A stretch of 64,000 nucleotides of DNA from NCBI RefSeq assembly GCF_004000765.1, contig NZ_BILW01000024.1:43658-107657 (forward strand), written 5' to 3'. The notes under the pieces were generated by a model that did no database searches, was not told the DNA's origin, and saw only the letters and a list, made by a program, of their open reading frames with translations. The DNA is from Paenibacillus chondroitinus NBRC 15376. GTDB taxonomy: Bacteria > Bacillota > Bacilli > Paenibacillales > NBRC-103111. The first letter of the stretch is position 1. Every line of letters starts with the position of its first letter. The position numbers and the translations under genes are program-made. Positions 35,912 through 45,103 of the stretch are shown here, piece by piece.

Positions 35912-37093
35912 TCAAGCATGCACCTGGAATACTCCAGCAGCGCCCATCCCTCCGCCGATACACATCGATACTACGCCATAACCGCCACCGCGTCGTTGCA
36001 GCTCATGAATCAATGAAGTTGTCAGCTTCGCGCCGGTACATCCAAGCGGATGCCCGAGGGCAATCGCGCCGCCGTTCACATTCACCAGCTCCTCGTTCAA
36101 TCCGAGCTCGCGAATAATATGCAAGCATTGCGAAGCGAATGCTTCGTTGATTTCAAACAGATCCACCTGATCTTGCGTGATCCCCGCCATCTGCAGCGCC
36201 TTCGGAATCGCCTTCACCGGGCCAACCCCCATGATTTCCGGCTCCACACCGGAAAGCGCGAAAGACTTGAACGTCGCGAGCGGCTTCAACCCGAGCGCCT
36301 CCGCGCGCTCGCGGCTCATCAGCACGGCCGCCGCGGCGCCGTCCGACGTCTGTGACGCGTTGCCCGCCGTCACCGTGCCGTTCAAGCTGAACGCAGGCTT
36401 CAGCTTGGCAAGCACTTCCACGGATGTATCGGGGCGAACGCCCTCATCCGCGGCAAAAACAAACGAACGCTCAAACGCTTTGCCGCGTTCGTCAAGGCCC
36501 TTCACGCTCGTAGCCACCGGCACGATCTCATCCACGAACTTGCCGGCTGCAATCGCCGCAGCCGCCAACCGATGGCTTCGCGCTGCGAAGCCATCCTGCG
36601 CTTCGCGCGAGATGCCGAAGCGCTGCGCAACAGCTTCGGCCGTATGCCCCATGCCCATGAATACCTCGGGCATCGTCTCAACAAGCTGCGGATGCGGCGA
36701 GAACTTGAAGCCCGTCATCGGGACGTGGCTCATGCTCTCTACGCCTCCGGCGATGATCACCTCCGCGTGGCCCAGCATGATGCGCTCCGCCGCATAAGCG
36801 ATGGCCTGCAGCCCGGAGGAGCAAAAGCGATTGACCGTGATCGCCGGCACGGTCACCGGAAAGCCCGCATAAAGCGACATCGTGCGGGCGAAGTTAAGCC
36901 CTTGCTCGCCCTCTGGCATCGCGCAGCCGATGATGATATCGTCAACGTCGCCTTTATCGAGGCCAGGAGCCCTCCGCACAGCCTCCTCCAAGACGGCTTT
37001 GCCCAGATCTTCCGCTCTCGTTTGAGCGAAGCTGCCTTTCTTCGCGCGTCCGACGGCGGTGCGCGTAATCGATACAATGACTGCTTCCTTCAT
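35912..37093 (-). CDS. fadA: Acetyl-CoA C-acyltransferase (3-ketoacyl-CoA thiolase)
   Basis: 393 residues. Nucleophilic Cys 91 in NRFCSSGLQA, His in GGAIALGHPLGCTGA near residue 350 and the second Cys in SMCIGGGMGAA near 380. Cleaves 3-ketoacyl-CoA to acetyl-CoA and shortened acyl-CoA. AGGTGAGAAACG precedes the ATG. The coding region is GC-rich at third positions (about 36200-36950), which produces many long false frames on the other strand. Confidence 0.95.
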   Translation of the reverse strand: MKEAVIVSITRTAVGRAKKGSFAQTRAEDLGKAVLEEAVRRAPGLDKGDVDDIIIGCAMPEGEQGLNFARTMSLYAGFPVTVPAITVNRFCSSGLQAIAYAAERIMLGHAEVIIAGGVESMSHVPMTGFKFSPHPQLVETMPEVFMGMGHTAEAVAQRFGISREAQDGFAARSHRLAAAAIAAGKFVDEIVPVATSVKGLDERGKAFERSFVFAADEGVRPDTSVEVLAKLKPAFSLNGTVTAGNASQTSDGAAAAVLMSRERAEALGLKPLATFKSFALSGVEPEIMGVGPVKAIPKALQMAGITQDQVDLFEINEAFASQCLHIIRELGLNEELVNVNGGAIALGHPLGCTGAKLTTSLIHELQRRGGGYGVVSMCIGGGMGAAGVFQVHA

Positions 37094-37199
37094 CGTTTCT
37101 CACCTCAATTAGAGTAGTAAGGCATGCACTTTATAAATTTCCGTTTGAATTTTTGTTCCTATTTACATTTCCATTCATCTCTCCCTACGCTTACACCGC

Positions 37200-39593
37200 T
37201 TAGTTACGCAGCGGTTTTCCCTTGGAAAGCATATATTGCATACGTTGTTGTGTTTTCAACTCCCCGCACAGGCTGAGGAAAGCTTCTCTTTCCAAATCAA
37301 GCAAATATTGCTCAGTAACCAGCGTGCCAGCCGGCACATTACCGCCTGCAAGCACATGCGCTAACTTGTTCGCGATAAGTACATCATGGTCGCTGATGTA
37401 GCCGCCTTGCTTCATGGAGTACGCGCCAACTTGCATGACCGCTTTGCCATTTTCGCCGACAACGCGAATCTTCTCACGGGCAGGTGGAGTATAACCTGCC
37501 GCATCCATGCGCAAAACAGCTTGTTTGGCTTCATAAATCCGATGATCCGGGTTGATAACAACCGTATCTAGTGGCCGCATATACCCGAGGCGTTTCGTAT
37601 CATGCCCGCTTGTCGACACCTTGGCCATCGCCACAGTCTCAAAACTAGCATTAATCCATGGTTGTAAATCCACTTCAGGATCGCGCACCAGCGAGCTCAC
37701 CCTGAGCGCCAGTTCTTTACAGCCGCCACCGGCAGGAATCAAGCCTACACCAACTTCAACGAGTCCATAATATGTCTCCGCTGAAAAAATGATTTGATCG
37801 GCCGGCATACAAGCTTCAACGCCGCCGCCGAGCGTCATTTTATGAGGCGCTGCCACCACCGGTTTATCCAAGCCTTTGAGCTTCATCATGGAATTTTGAA
37901 ATAAGCGGATAATACCGTCCACTTCATCCCATTCACCGTCTTGCGCTTCCATAAGCAGAAGCATTAAGTTGGCGCCGACACAGAAATTTTTCCCTTCGTT
38001 TGCGACGACAAGCCCGCGGTAATTGCTGCGAACTTCATCTACGCTCTGCTGAATCATCGTAAGAATATCTCCGCCTACGGCGTTGTTTGGAGATTGAAAC
38101 TCCAGGCAGGCAACTCCATCTCCAATATCAATTAAATTTGCGCCGCTATTCGAACGGATGACTTTCTTTTGCTGCTTTAAAGCTGCCAGAGAGATCAATT
38201 CGGGCCTTGATTCAATTCCTTTATACTCATTTTTTAAATAGTAAAAGCTTTGCCCTTCTTTATTTGTATAAAAGCTGTCGTTGCCTGCAGCAATCCACGC
38301 TTTAACCCACTCCGGCACCTCGCTGCCTTCCGCTTCCATTCGCTCAACAGAACGCTTAAGTCCAATAGCATCCCATGTTTCAAAAGGCCCCAAATCCCAG
38401 TTAAATCCCCATTTGAGCGCATTATCGATTTCTACGATAGAGTCTGCGATCTCATCCAATTTTGCCGCCGAATACAGCAGCACCGGTTTCAAAATGTTCC
38501 ACGCCAGCTCCGAGTATCGGTCTTTGCCGCCTAGCAGCGCCTTAAGCTTGCCGCTTGCGCCTTTTGCCTGCTTAGCTCCTTCAAGAGAGGCTGAACTAAT
38601 TTTCCGGCTTGCGGCATACGTCATGCTGTTTAAATCTAGCGAATGGATTTCTTTTCCAGCTTCATTTTTCACTTTTTTATAAAAGCCTTGACCTGTCTTT
38701 TCCCCGATCCAGCCCTTTTCCACCATGGTCTGTAAAATAGCAGGTGTGTCGAAAACAGCTTTCTCGCTCGGATCTGTTACAAGACCAAACACGTTATTCG
38801 CGACATGGACAAAAGTATCCAGACCGACGAGATCCAGCGTTCGGAATGTCGCGCTTTTCGGTCGGCCCATAGCAGGACCTGTCACGGCATCGACTTCTTC
38901 AACGGAATACCCGTTGGCAATCATTTCGCGCAGTGTAACCAGAAGCCCGTAAGTGCCAATCCGATTGGCAATAAAATTCGGCGTATCCTTGGCTTGCACG
39001 ACGCCCTTCCCTAACCTTTTCTCACAAAACTCTGTCATGAAAGAAATAATCGCCGGATCCGTGTATTGACTTGGAATGACTTCCAGAAGCTTCATATAAC
39101 GAGGAGGATTAAAGAAATGAGTGCCTAAGAAATGTTTTTTAAATTCATCGCCTACGTTCTGGGTCATCGCATGAATCGAAATACCGGAGGTGTTTGACGA
39201 GACGATCGTCCCAGGCTTCCACACCGTTTCAATACGGCTTAATAACTGCTGCTTCGCCTGCAAATTTTCCACGATGACTTCAATGATCCAATCTACTTGG
39301 CCAAGCTTTGCCAAATCATCTTCCAAGTTGCCTGGTGTAAGTCGCTCGATGAAAGCCTCACTGTATAAGGGGGCCGGGTTCGTCTTTTTGAGCTTATCCA
39401 TCGCGCTAACCGTAAGACGGTTCCGTACTTTTGGATGCTCCAGCGTTAATCCTGCGGCTTCTTCTTGCGGCAGCAATTGGGTCGGCACCATATCGAGCAA
39501 TAAAACGGGAATGCCTGCATTTGCCAAATGGGCAGCTATGCCGGAGCCCATCACACCGGAGCCGATAACGGCAGCAGTACGAATCTTTGTCAT
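37200..39593 (-). CDS. fadN: 3-hydroxyacyl-CoA dehydrogenase / enoyl-CoA hydratase FadN
   Basis: 797 residues, matching Bacillus FadN (about 789). N-terminal NAD-binding GSGVMGSGIAAHLA, dehydrogenase signature (HFFNPPRYMKLLEVI), then from about residue 490 a crotonase domain (GGDILTMIQQSV ... GLVVANEGKNFCVGANL ... GLVEVGVGLIPAGGG). The domain order dehydrogenase-hydratase is the FadN/HBD type, opposite to E. coli FadB. AGGAGGAAA upstream. Second gene after fadF (37-base gap). Confidence 0.95.
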   Translation of the reverse strand: MTKIRTAAVIGSGVMGSGIAAHLANAGIPVLLLDMVPTQLLPQEEAAGLTLEHPKVRNRLTVSAMDKLKKTNPAPLYSEAFIERLTPGNLEDDLAKLGQVDWIIEVIVENLQAKQQLLSRIETVWKPGTIVSSNTSGISIHAMTQNVGDEFKKHFLGTHFFNPPRYMKLLEVIPSQYTDPAIISFMTEFCEKRLGKGVVQAKDTPNFIANRIGTYGLLVTLREMIANGYSVEEVDAVTGPAMGRPKSATFRTLDLVGLDTFVHVANNVFGLVTDPSEKAVFDTPAILQTMVEKGWIGEKTGQGFYKKVKNEAGKEIHSLDLNSMTYAASRKISSASLEGAKQAKGASGKLKALLGGKDRYSELAWNILKPVLLYSAAKLDEIADSIVEIDNALKWGFNWDLGPFETWDAIGLKRSVERMEAEGSEVPEWVKAWIAAGNDSFYTNKEGQSFYYLKNEYKGIESRPELISLAALKQQKKVIRSNSGANLIDIGDGVACLEFQSPNNAVGGDILTMIQQSVDEVRSNYRGLVVANEGKNFCVGANLMLLLMEAQDGEWDEVDGIIRLFQNSMMKLKGLDKPVVAAPHKMTLGGGVEACMPADQIIFSAETYYGLVEVGVGLIPAGGGCKELALRVSSLVRDPEVDLQPWINASFETVAMAKVSTSGHDTKRLGYMRPLDTVVINPDHRIYEAKQAVLRMDAAGYTPPAREKIRVVGENGKAVMQVGAYSMKQGGYISDHDVLIANKLAHVLAGGNVPAGTLVTEQYLLDLEREAFLSLCGELKTQQRMQYMLSKGKPLRN

Positions 39594-39630
39594 ATGGAAA
39601 TTTCCTCCTACATGAAATTTTCAGACTGTC

Positions 39631-41664
39631 TTACGCAGTTCCAAATACAGACAAGGCTAGAATTTCAGCGATATCTCGCGCTTTAACCTGCTCCTCTACC
39701 TCCTTCAGCTTCGTGCCGTCCTCCACCATCGTTAAACAATAGGGACAGGCTGAGGTGATCACCGTCGGCTTCACACTCAACAGTTGCTCCGTGCGCGCTA
39801 CATTAACGCGTGTGCCGGCGGTCTCTTCCATCCACATCATGCCGCCTCCGGCACCGCAGCACATACTGTTTTCACGGGAACGCGGTTGCTCCACGAGTAC
39901 GGCCCCTGGAATTGCACGCAAGATGCTGCGTGGTTCCTCATACACCTCGTTGTAACGGCCCAGGTAACAAGAATCATGATACGTGATGCGTTCATGCACC
40001 TCGTATTGCGGCTTCAAACGGCCTTCTTTCACCCAAACATCAAGCAGTTCGGTGTGATGAAAAACGTCGGCCTCCAGGCCAAATTCGGGATATTCATTTT
40101 TGAAAATATGATACGTGTGCGGGCAGGTCGTTACGATTTTCCTAACGTTATATTTTTGAAAAGTCGCAATATTGTCGGCACACAGCTGTTGAAAAAGAAA
40201 TTCATTCCCCATACGGCGGGGGGTATCCCCGGAATTTTTCTCCTCATTTCCCAATATCGCAAAGGAGATGCCGGCTTCGTTCATCAGCTTCACAAAAGCA
40301 TGCGTAATTTTACGGCTGCGGTTATCATAAGACCCCATTGATCCCAGGAAAAAGAGATACTCAAAATCGGGATTATCCTTCACCGTACGAACATTCAGTT
40401 CATTTCCCGGATCTACTTCCTTCACCCATTTCACGCGATCATTCCGGGAAATTCCCCATGGATTCCCTTGACGCTCAATGTTTTGCAGGGCACGCTGGCC
40501 GTCATGCGGCATACTGCCTTGTGTCAACACCAGGTGTCTGCGCAGATCTACAATTTTATCTACATGCTCATTGCCGACTGGACATTGATCTTCGCAATTG
40601 CGGCAGGTTGTGCAAGCCCATAGCTCCTCCTCGGTAATGACACCGCCGATCAATTCCACCTCCAGCGGGTTATTCCCGCTATGTGCAGCGAATGCTGCCG
40701 CCGGAACCCACGGCGATTTGGATGTGATAGCTGCCCCCTTTTCTGTCAAATGATCACGAAGTTTCGTAATCAGATGCATGGGTGAAAGCAGCTTGCCGGT
40801 CGTATTGGCTGGGCATACATTCGTGCAGCGCCCGCACTCTACACATGAGTAGAAATCAAGCATCTGCTTTTGCGTAAAATCCTCCACTTTGCCGACACCA
40901 AACGATTCCGCCTCTTCATCCTCCAAGTCAAGCGAAGCCAGTTTGCCGGTAGGCTCTGTGCGCCGTAGCAAGATGTTAAGAGGAGCGGTAATGATATGAA
41001 AATGTTTGGATTGCGGAACATAGATCAGAAAAGACAGCAAGATCAGCAAATGCATCCACCAGCTGACATAAAATCCGATGGTCGCCCCCGTGTGCGAAAG
41101 ACTATTAAACATCCCGGCAAAAACGGATGAAATAGGCGCATAACCGGAAGCTCCCTGCCCCTCTCGCACCCGTTCAAAACCTCCGCTGACCACAACGGAT
41201 AACATGAGGAAAAAGATGAAGAACACGACAATGCTGGGCTTCCACCCCCGTTTTAGTCGCTTGAGCTTTTCAACATAACGGCGATAAGTCGCATACCCCA
41301 TAGCCAGCAGAATCAGCGCAACCGTCACTTCCTGGATAAAAGTAAAATATTCGTACCCGGGTATTGGCAGCCCACGGCCGATTAATCCTTTTAGAATCAG
41401 ATCAAGCGCTCCTAACTGTAAAATAAGAAAACCATAAAAAATAACGATGTGCATGATTCCGCTTTTCTTATCCTTCAACAGTTTCGTCTGGCCAAACACT
41501 TGAATGGCAAACTCCTTCAAACGGGCTTTTGCTTCTTTCTTCAAATTCACTGATTTACCTAACTGGATGTACAAATATCGGTGGTACACAATTCGGCCAA
41601 ATAAGAACAACGCATAACCGGTAACCGCTAGAAACAATACAAACTGAATGAGCGAACCAATCAT
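39631..41664 (-). CDS. fadF: Membrane Fe-S oxidoreductase FadF (heterodisulfide reductase-related)
   Basis: 677 residues from ATG 41664, with GGAGG 6 bases before it (the frame to 41679 starts inside the ribosome site). About five to six N-terminal transmembrane helices (NarI-like), then two 4Fe-4S motifs, CVECGRCTNVCP near residue 275 and CTTCRNCEDQCP near 350, and two CCG-type cysteine-rich domains (CPHTYHIFKNEYPEF, CCGAGGGMMWMEE). FadF is proposed to move electrons from EtfAB to the quinone pool. First gene of the degradative operon; a cre site sits 22 bases upstream. Confidence 0.93.
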   Translation of the reverse strand: MIGSLIQFVLFLAVTGYALFLFGRIVYHRYLYIQLGKSVNLKKEAKARLKEFAIQVFGQTKLLKDKKSGIMHIVIFYGFLILQLGALDLILKGLIGRGLPIPGYEYFTFIQEVTVALILLAMGYATYRRYVEKLKRLKRGWKPSIVVFFIFFLMLSVVVSGGFERVREGQGASGYAPISSVFAGMFNSLSHTGATIGFYVSWWMHLLILLSFLIYVPQSKHFHIITAPLNILLRRTEPTGKLASLDLEDEEAESFGVGKVEDFTQKQMLDFYSCVECGRCTNVCPANTTGKLLSPMHLITKLRDHLTEKGAAITSKSPWVPAAAFAAHSGNNPLEVELIGGVITEEELWACTTCRNCEDQCPVGNEHVDKIVDLRRHLVLTQGSMPHDGQRALQNIERQGNPWGISRNDRVKWVKEVDPGNELNVRTVKDNPDFEYLFFLGSMGSYDNRSRKITHAFVKLMNEAGISFAILGNEEKNSGDTPRRMGNEFLFQQLCADNIATFQKYNVRKIVTTCPHTYHIFKNEYPEFGLEADVFHHTELLDVWVKEGRLKPQYEVHERITYHDSCYLGRYNEVYEEPRSILRAIPGAVLVEQPRSRENSMCCGAGGGMMWMEETAGTRVNVARTEQLLSVKPTVITSACPYCLTMVEDGTKLKEVEEQVKARDIAEILALSVFGTA

Positions 41665-41685
41665 AGAGAACCTCCTCACCTAAAA

Positions 41686-41699
41686 AGATAGCGCTTACA
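41686..41699 (-). promoter_or_regulatory. CcpA cre site upstream of fadF
   Basis: Minus strand TGTAAGCGCTATCT fits the Bacillus cre consensus TGWAARCGYTWNCW at every position. Located 22-35 bases upstream of the fadF start, a road-block position, so glucose repression of the fad operon is expected. Confidence 0.7.
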
Positions 41700-41815
41700 T
41701 GGAAACATCGTAAAAAAGCAAGTTCCATATGCCCCTATTTCCAGAGTTGAAAAATGCTTGATCGTTCGTGTAAGCCGGCTAACTTTCTTACTTGCTTCAT
41801 AAGCTGAATAAGTCG

Positions 41816-41844
41816 TTGACAAGGCGTACTACGTATTTTATGAT
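41816..41844 (+). promoter_or_regulatory. SigA promoter of fadR-etfBA
   Basis: TTGACA (41816-41821), exactly 17 bp, TATGAT (41839-41844). Transcription should begin near 41851, just before the FadR box. Confidence 0.85.
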
Positions 41845-41857
41845 GAAATTACAAAAA

Positions 41858-41875
41858 TGAATGAGTATTCATTCA
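41858..41875. promoter_or_regulatory. FadR operator
   Basis: TGAATGAGTATTCATTCA is a perfect match to the Bacillus FadR box TGAATGAMTANTCATTCA. It lies immediately downstream of the fadR promoter, so FadR should repress its own operon until long-chain acyl-CoA accumulates. It is the only such box I found near these genes. Confidence 0.92.
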
Positions 41876-41909
41876 CCGATAATTGTATCTTAACACCGAG
41901 GTGATCTCC

Positions 41910-42497
41910 TTGACAAGTAGCAAAAAACCAGACAAGTATTACGCCATTCTCGAAGGCGCTCTGAAAGTATTTGCAGAGAACGGCTTTCACAAATCACAAG
42001 TATCCCGAATTGCCAAGGAAGCCGGTGTGGCTGACGGAACGATCTATTTATATTTCAAAAAGAAGGAGGATATCTTGACCAGTCTGTTCCAAGAGAAATT
42101 GGGCGAACTTGTTGAGAAATTCAATACTGGCGTCAACGAACAGATGAGTGCGAAAGAAGCCCTTTATAAAGTTTGTGAAATTCATTTCAGCGAGCTTGAA
42201 GGGAATGTCAATCTTGCATTTCTTACGCAAATTGAACTGAGACAAAGCGATTTGGAGCTGCGCAAAGAAATTGGCCTTGCGCTCAAGAGATATATTATCC
42301 TCATTGAAAATATATTAGAAAGAGGCAAACAAGACGGGAGCTTTCGCGCAGATTTTGACGCCAAACTTGTAAGGCTTCTCATCTTTGGAGGCATGGATGA
42401 AGTTGTGACCTCCTGGCTCATCTCCGGGCAAAAGTATTCCTTAACCGCTCAAGTCGGCCCTACGGTTAACTTTTTCATAAAAGGCATCGAGGCTTAA
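41910..42497 (+). CDS. fadR: TetR-family fatty acid degradation regulator FadR
   Basis: 195 residues from the TTG at 41910 (GAGGTG 6-7 bases upstream); the ATG at 41883 lies without a ribosome site near the operator. TetR helix-turn-helix at about residues 18-52: NGFHKSQVSRIAKEAGVADG then TIYLYFKKKEDIL, very close to Bacillus FadR. The effector domain keeps LTQIELRQSDLELR. Represses beta-oxidation genes and is released by long-chain acyl-CoA. Divergent from fadF, followed by etfB-etfA. Confidence 0.93.
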   Translation: MTSSKKPDKYYAILEGALKVFAENGFHKSQVSRIAKEAGVADGTIYLYFKKKEDILTSLFQEKLGELVEKFNTGVNEQMSAKEALYKVCEIHFSELEGNVNLAFLTQIELRQSDLELRKEIGLALKRYIILIENILERGKQDGSFRADFDAKLVRLLIFGGMDEVVTSWLISGQKYSLTAQVGPTVNFFIKGIEA

Positions 42498-42536
42498 GGG
42501 TCTGTATAACATGTATATTCAGGAAGGAGCTTGGCT

Positions 42537-43301
42537 ATGGACATTTTTGTATTATTGAAGCAAACCTTTGATACAGAGGAGAAAATTGTTCTGCAAGCAG
42601 GCAGCGTTCAAGAGGATGGCGCCAAATTCGTTATCAATCCTTATGATGAATACGCTGTGGAGCAGGCTATTCAGCTGCGAGATGAATTCGGGGGTAAAGT
42701 CACCCTGCTCTCCGTCGGTCCCGACAGGACGGCTGAAGCCCTTCGTACCGCACTGGCTATGGGGGCAGACGAGGCTGTTCTTATCACCGATGGGCGCATT
42801 CAAGGCGATGAATACGAGGTTGCTGAAATTTTAGCACAATACCTGCGCAGTCAATCTTACGACCTCTTGCTAGGCGGTAACTTCTCTGTAGACAATGGTG
42901 CTGGACAAGTGGCCATTCGGTTAGCCTCTCTTCTTGATTTACCCCATGTTGGATCCATTACAAAACTTGAAATCTCTGGTGGCGGTGCGGTTGCCCACCG
43001 TGATGCGGAAGGGGACATTGAAGTCGTTGAGGTTCCGCTCCCTGCTCTTTTCACTGCACAGCAAGGTTTGAATGAGCCTCGTTACCCTTCCCTGCCGGGC
43101 ATCATGAAAGCGAAGAAAAAGCCGTTTCAACACTTAACCCTTGATGACATTGAAGGCGCTGGCTCAGCTTCCGCCAAGACGACAAGACTTGAATTAACAC
43201 TGCCGCCTGAACGCCAAGCCGGCCGCATTCTCAAAGGCGAAATCGCGCAGCAGGTGACGGAGCTTGTTCAAGCGTTACGCAACGAATCCAAAGTGATTTA
43301 A
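42537..43301 (+). CDS. etfB: Electron transfer flavoprotein beta subunit
   Basis: 254 residues from ATG 42537 (GGAAGGAG upstream; TTG 42531 unlikely). MDIFVLLKQTFDTEEKI, NPYDEYAVEQAIQL and the AMP-binding ALAMGADEA are EtfB hallmarks; DGEVEVPLPALFT-like region present as EVVEVPLPALF. Carries AMP and pairs with EtfA to accept electrons from FadE. Second gene of fadR-etfB-etfA, 20 bases before etfA. Confidence 0.95.
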   Translation: MDIFVLLKQTFDTEEKIVLQAGSVQEDGAKFVINPYDEYAVEQAIQLRDEFGGKVTLLSVGPDRTAEALRTALAMGADEAVLITDGRIQGDEYEVAEILAQYLRSQSYDLLLGGNFSVDNGAGQVAIRLASLLDLPHVGSITKLEISGGGAVAHRDAEGDIEVVEVPLPALFTAQQGLNEPRYPSLPGIMKAKKKPFQHLTLDDIEGAGSASAKTTRLELTLPPERQAGRILKGEIAQQVTELVQALRNESKVI

Positions 43302-43320
43302 CGAAGGGGAGGCTACGATC

Positions 43321-44304
43321 ATGGCTAAAACATTTCTCGTTGTCGCCGAAGCTCGCGGAGGCAAGCTGCGCCAAGTATCCTTTGAAGCCTTACGCGCTGC
43401 TCAGTTATCTGCTGCGGAAAGCGATGCGATTCACGCTGCACTCATTGGCGGGAGCGGCACCAAAGCTCTGGCAAGCGAACTTGCTGCATATGGTGCAGAA
43501 TCCATTTATGTTGTTGAAGATGCTGCTCTTGATAACTACAACTCGGAAGCTTATGCGAGCGCACTGCTAGCCGTAACTGGCGTTGTGAAGCCAGCTGCCT
43601 TGTATTTCGGCCATACGGCTGCTGGCCGAGATCTGGCACCACTGGCCGCAGCGAAGCTTGGTGCCGGCCAGCTGTCGGACGTAACGGCGATCTCGCGCAG
43701 CGGCGATCGCGTGGAATTCACCCGGCCGCTTTACGCTGGCAAAGCCGTTGAGAAGAAAGCGTTTACCGACCCGGATGGCCCATGGGTCGTTACGATCAGA
43801 CCGAACAACATCGCCCCCCAAGCGCCAGACGCCACGCGTCAGGCTTCGGTCATCGATGTTGCCTACCCGGCCCCCTCCCTGCGCAGCATCATTCGGGAGG
43901 TAGTGAAAAAAACGTCCGGCGCCATCGACTTGGCAGAAGCCAAGATCGTTGTCTCCGGCGGACGGGGCGTGCGCAGCGCCGAAGGCTTCCAGCCGCTCGA
44001 AGAGCTGGCTGCCGTCTTGGGCGGCGCTGTCGGGGCATCCCGCGGAGCCTGCGACGCGGGCTACTGCGAATACGCGATGCAAATCGGCCAGACCGGCAAA
44101 GTGGTGACGCCGGAGATCTACATCGCGTGCGGCATTAGCGGCGCCATCCAGCACCTTGCGGGGATGAGCTCCTCGCGCGTCATCATCGCGATTAACAAGG
44201 ATGCCGAGGCGCCGATCTTTAAAGTAGCCGACTACGGCATTGTCGGCGATCTGTTCGAGGTCGTGCCGCTGCTGACCGAGGAGTTCCGGCAGCTGCTGAA
44301 GTAG
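43321..44304 (+). CDS. etfA: Electron transfer flavoprotein alpha subunit
   Basis: 327 residues. The C-terminal FAD domain has the signature GAVGASRGACDAG ... YIACGISGAIQHLAGM and INKDAEAPIFKVADYGIVGDLF. It binds FAD and hands electrons to a membrane quinone reductase (FadF is the likely partner here). GGGGAGG precedes the ATG. The second half (43650-44300) is markedly GC-rich relative to the start. A large palindromic element follows. Confidence 0.95.
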   Translation: MAKTFLVVAEARGGKLRQVSFEALRAAQLSAAESDAIHAALIGGSGTKALASELAAYGAESIYVVEDAALDNYNSEAYASALLAVTGVVKPAALYFGHTAAGRDLAPLAAAKLGAGQLSDVTAISRSGDRVEFTRPLYAGKAVEKKAFTDPDGPWVVTIRPNNIAPQAPDATRQASVIDVAYPAPSLRSIIREVVKKTSGAIDLAEAKIVVSGGRGVRSAEGFQPLEELAAVLGGAVGASRGACDAGYCEYAMQIGQTGKVVTPEIYIACGISGAIQHLAGMSSSRVIIAINKDAEAPIFKVADYGIVGDLFEVVPLLTEEFRQLLK

Positions 44305-44333
44305 CTGCTCTGCTAATCCGTATCGCTCGAGTG

Positions 44334-44508
44334 GGAACTGCAGGTCGCTATTTGCTGCATAAACAGCCAAACGGCGATCTTAGGGAACTGTGATCCGCTA
44401 ATTCCCCGTTTCGGGGTGGATTAGCAGGTCTCCAGGGCAAGTAGAGCCCTGCCGTTCCCCTAGATCTCTCGTTTGGCTGTTTTAGCCTGAATAGCGCCCT
44501 CTAGTTCC
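44334..44508. repeat. 175-bp imperfect palindromic element
   Basis: The two arms read toward each other: GGAACT...GCTATT...AACAGCCAAACG...GATCT..GGGAAC on the left is repeated inverted on the right, and the centre is GCTAAT-tCCCCGtttCGGGGtgg-ATTAGC (44396-44425). Arms share long blocks such as AACAGCCAAACG (12 bp, exact). It would fold into one long rod in RNA. No reading frame or transposase; looks like a REP/MITE-type intergenic element downstream of etfA. No direct target repeats were recognised. Confidence 0.75.
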
Positions 44509-44601
44509 TTTTTGTGGTTCGCCGAACGAACTATTATCTTGAAATTCTTCTGCTGTTCCAGTAAACTCATCGTACATTCCAGAATGTTAGGAGTTCTCAT
44601 C

Positions 44602-45024
44602 ATGTCCATGACCCCAACCGAAGTTGTTCAACATTTTTTTGCGAAAGCTCGCTCTGGTATACAACCTGATGCCGCTCATGATTATATGGCTGAGCACGTG
44701 CTCGCCCATCAAATGACGGGAGAAAACGAAACCACCGTTCACCGCACACCGGCCAATTATGCGGATCACGTCAGGGAGATGATTGCCGCTTACGGTAATT
44801 TTCAGCTCGAAATTCAAGAAATGATCGCGCAGAATGATCGTGTCTATGTACGCTGGAAGCAAACCGGCACACATATCGGCGAGGTAGACGGATTTGCGCC
44901 TACAGGCAAACCGATCATCGAAATCGCAAGCGCTGTTTATCGCATCGAAAACGAACGAATCGTCGAATACTGGATTCAAATCGACCGCGAAGGCATCCGT
45001 TTGCAGCTTCAGCGAAATGCTTGA
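44602..45024 (+). CDS. SnoaL-like ester cyclase family protein
   Basis: 140 residues from ATG 44602 with TTAGGAG upstream; the longer frame from 44512 overlaps the repeat flank. NTF2-like cone fold typical of SnoaL ester cyclases: an N-terminal helix with VVQHFFAKA, VYVRWKQTGTHIGEV, APTGKPIIEIASAVYRIENERI, EYWIQIDREGIRLQL. Catalytic function cannot be predicted; many members are of unknown role. Monocistronic with a terminator. Confidence 0.87.
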   Translation: MSMTPTEVVQHFFAKARSGIQPDAAHDYMAEHVLAHQMTGENETTVHRTPANYADHVREMIAAYGNFQLEIQEMIAQNDRVYVRWKQTGTHIGEVDGFAPTGKPIIEIASAVYRIENERIVEYWIQIDREGIRLQLQRNA

Positions 45025-45060
45025 TCCCCTCTTATTTCCACGCTTACAAAATCAAAAAAA

Positions 45061-45098
45061 CACATCGTCACCCGTTTATTGGGACGCGATGTGTTTTT
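45061..45098. terminator. Bidirectional terminator
   Basis: CACATCG.TCaCCC-gtttatt-GGGACG-CGATGTG with A tract upstream and T tract downstream; shared by the convergent genes at 44602 and 45104. Confidence 0.85.
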
Positions 45099-45103
45099 AT
45101 TTG

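Noticed and set aside
36050..37117. Several plus-strand frames opposite fadA.
   Set aside because: Same cause: GC-rich coding on the minus strand; composition is Arg/Ala/His-rich and unrelated to any family.
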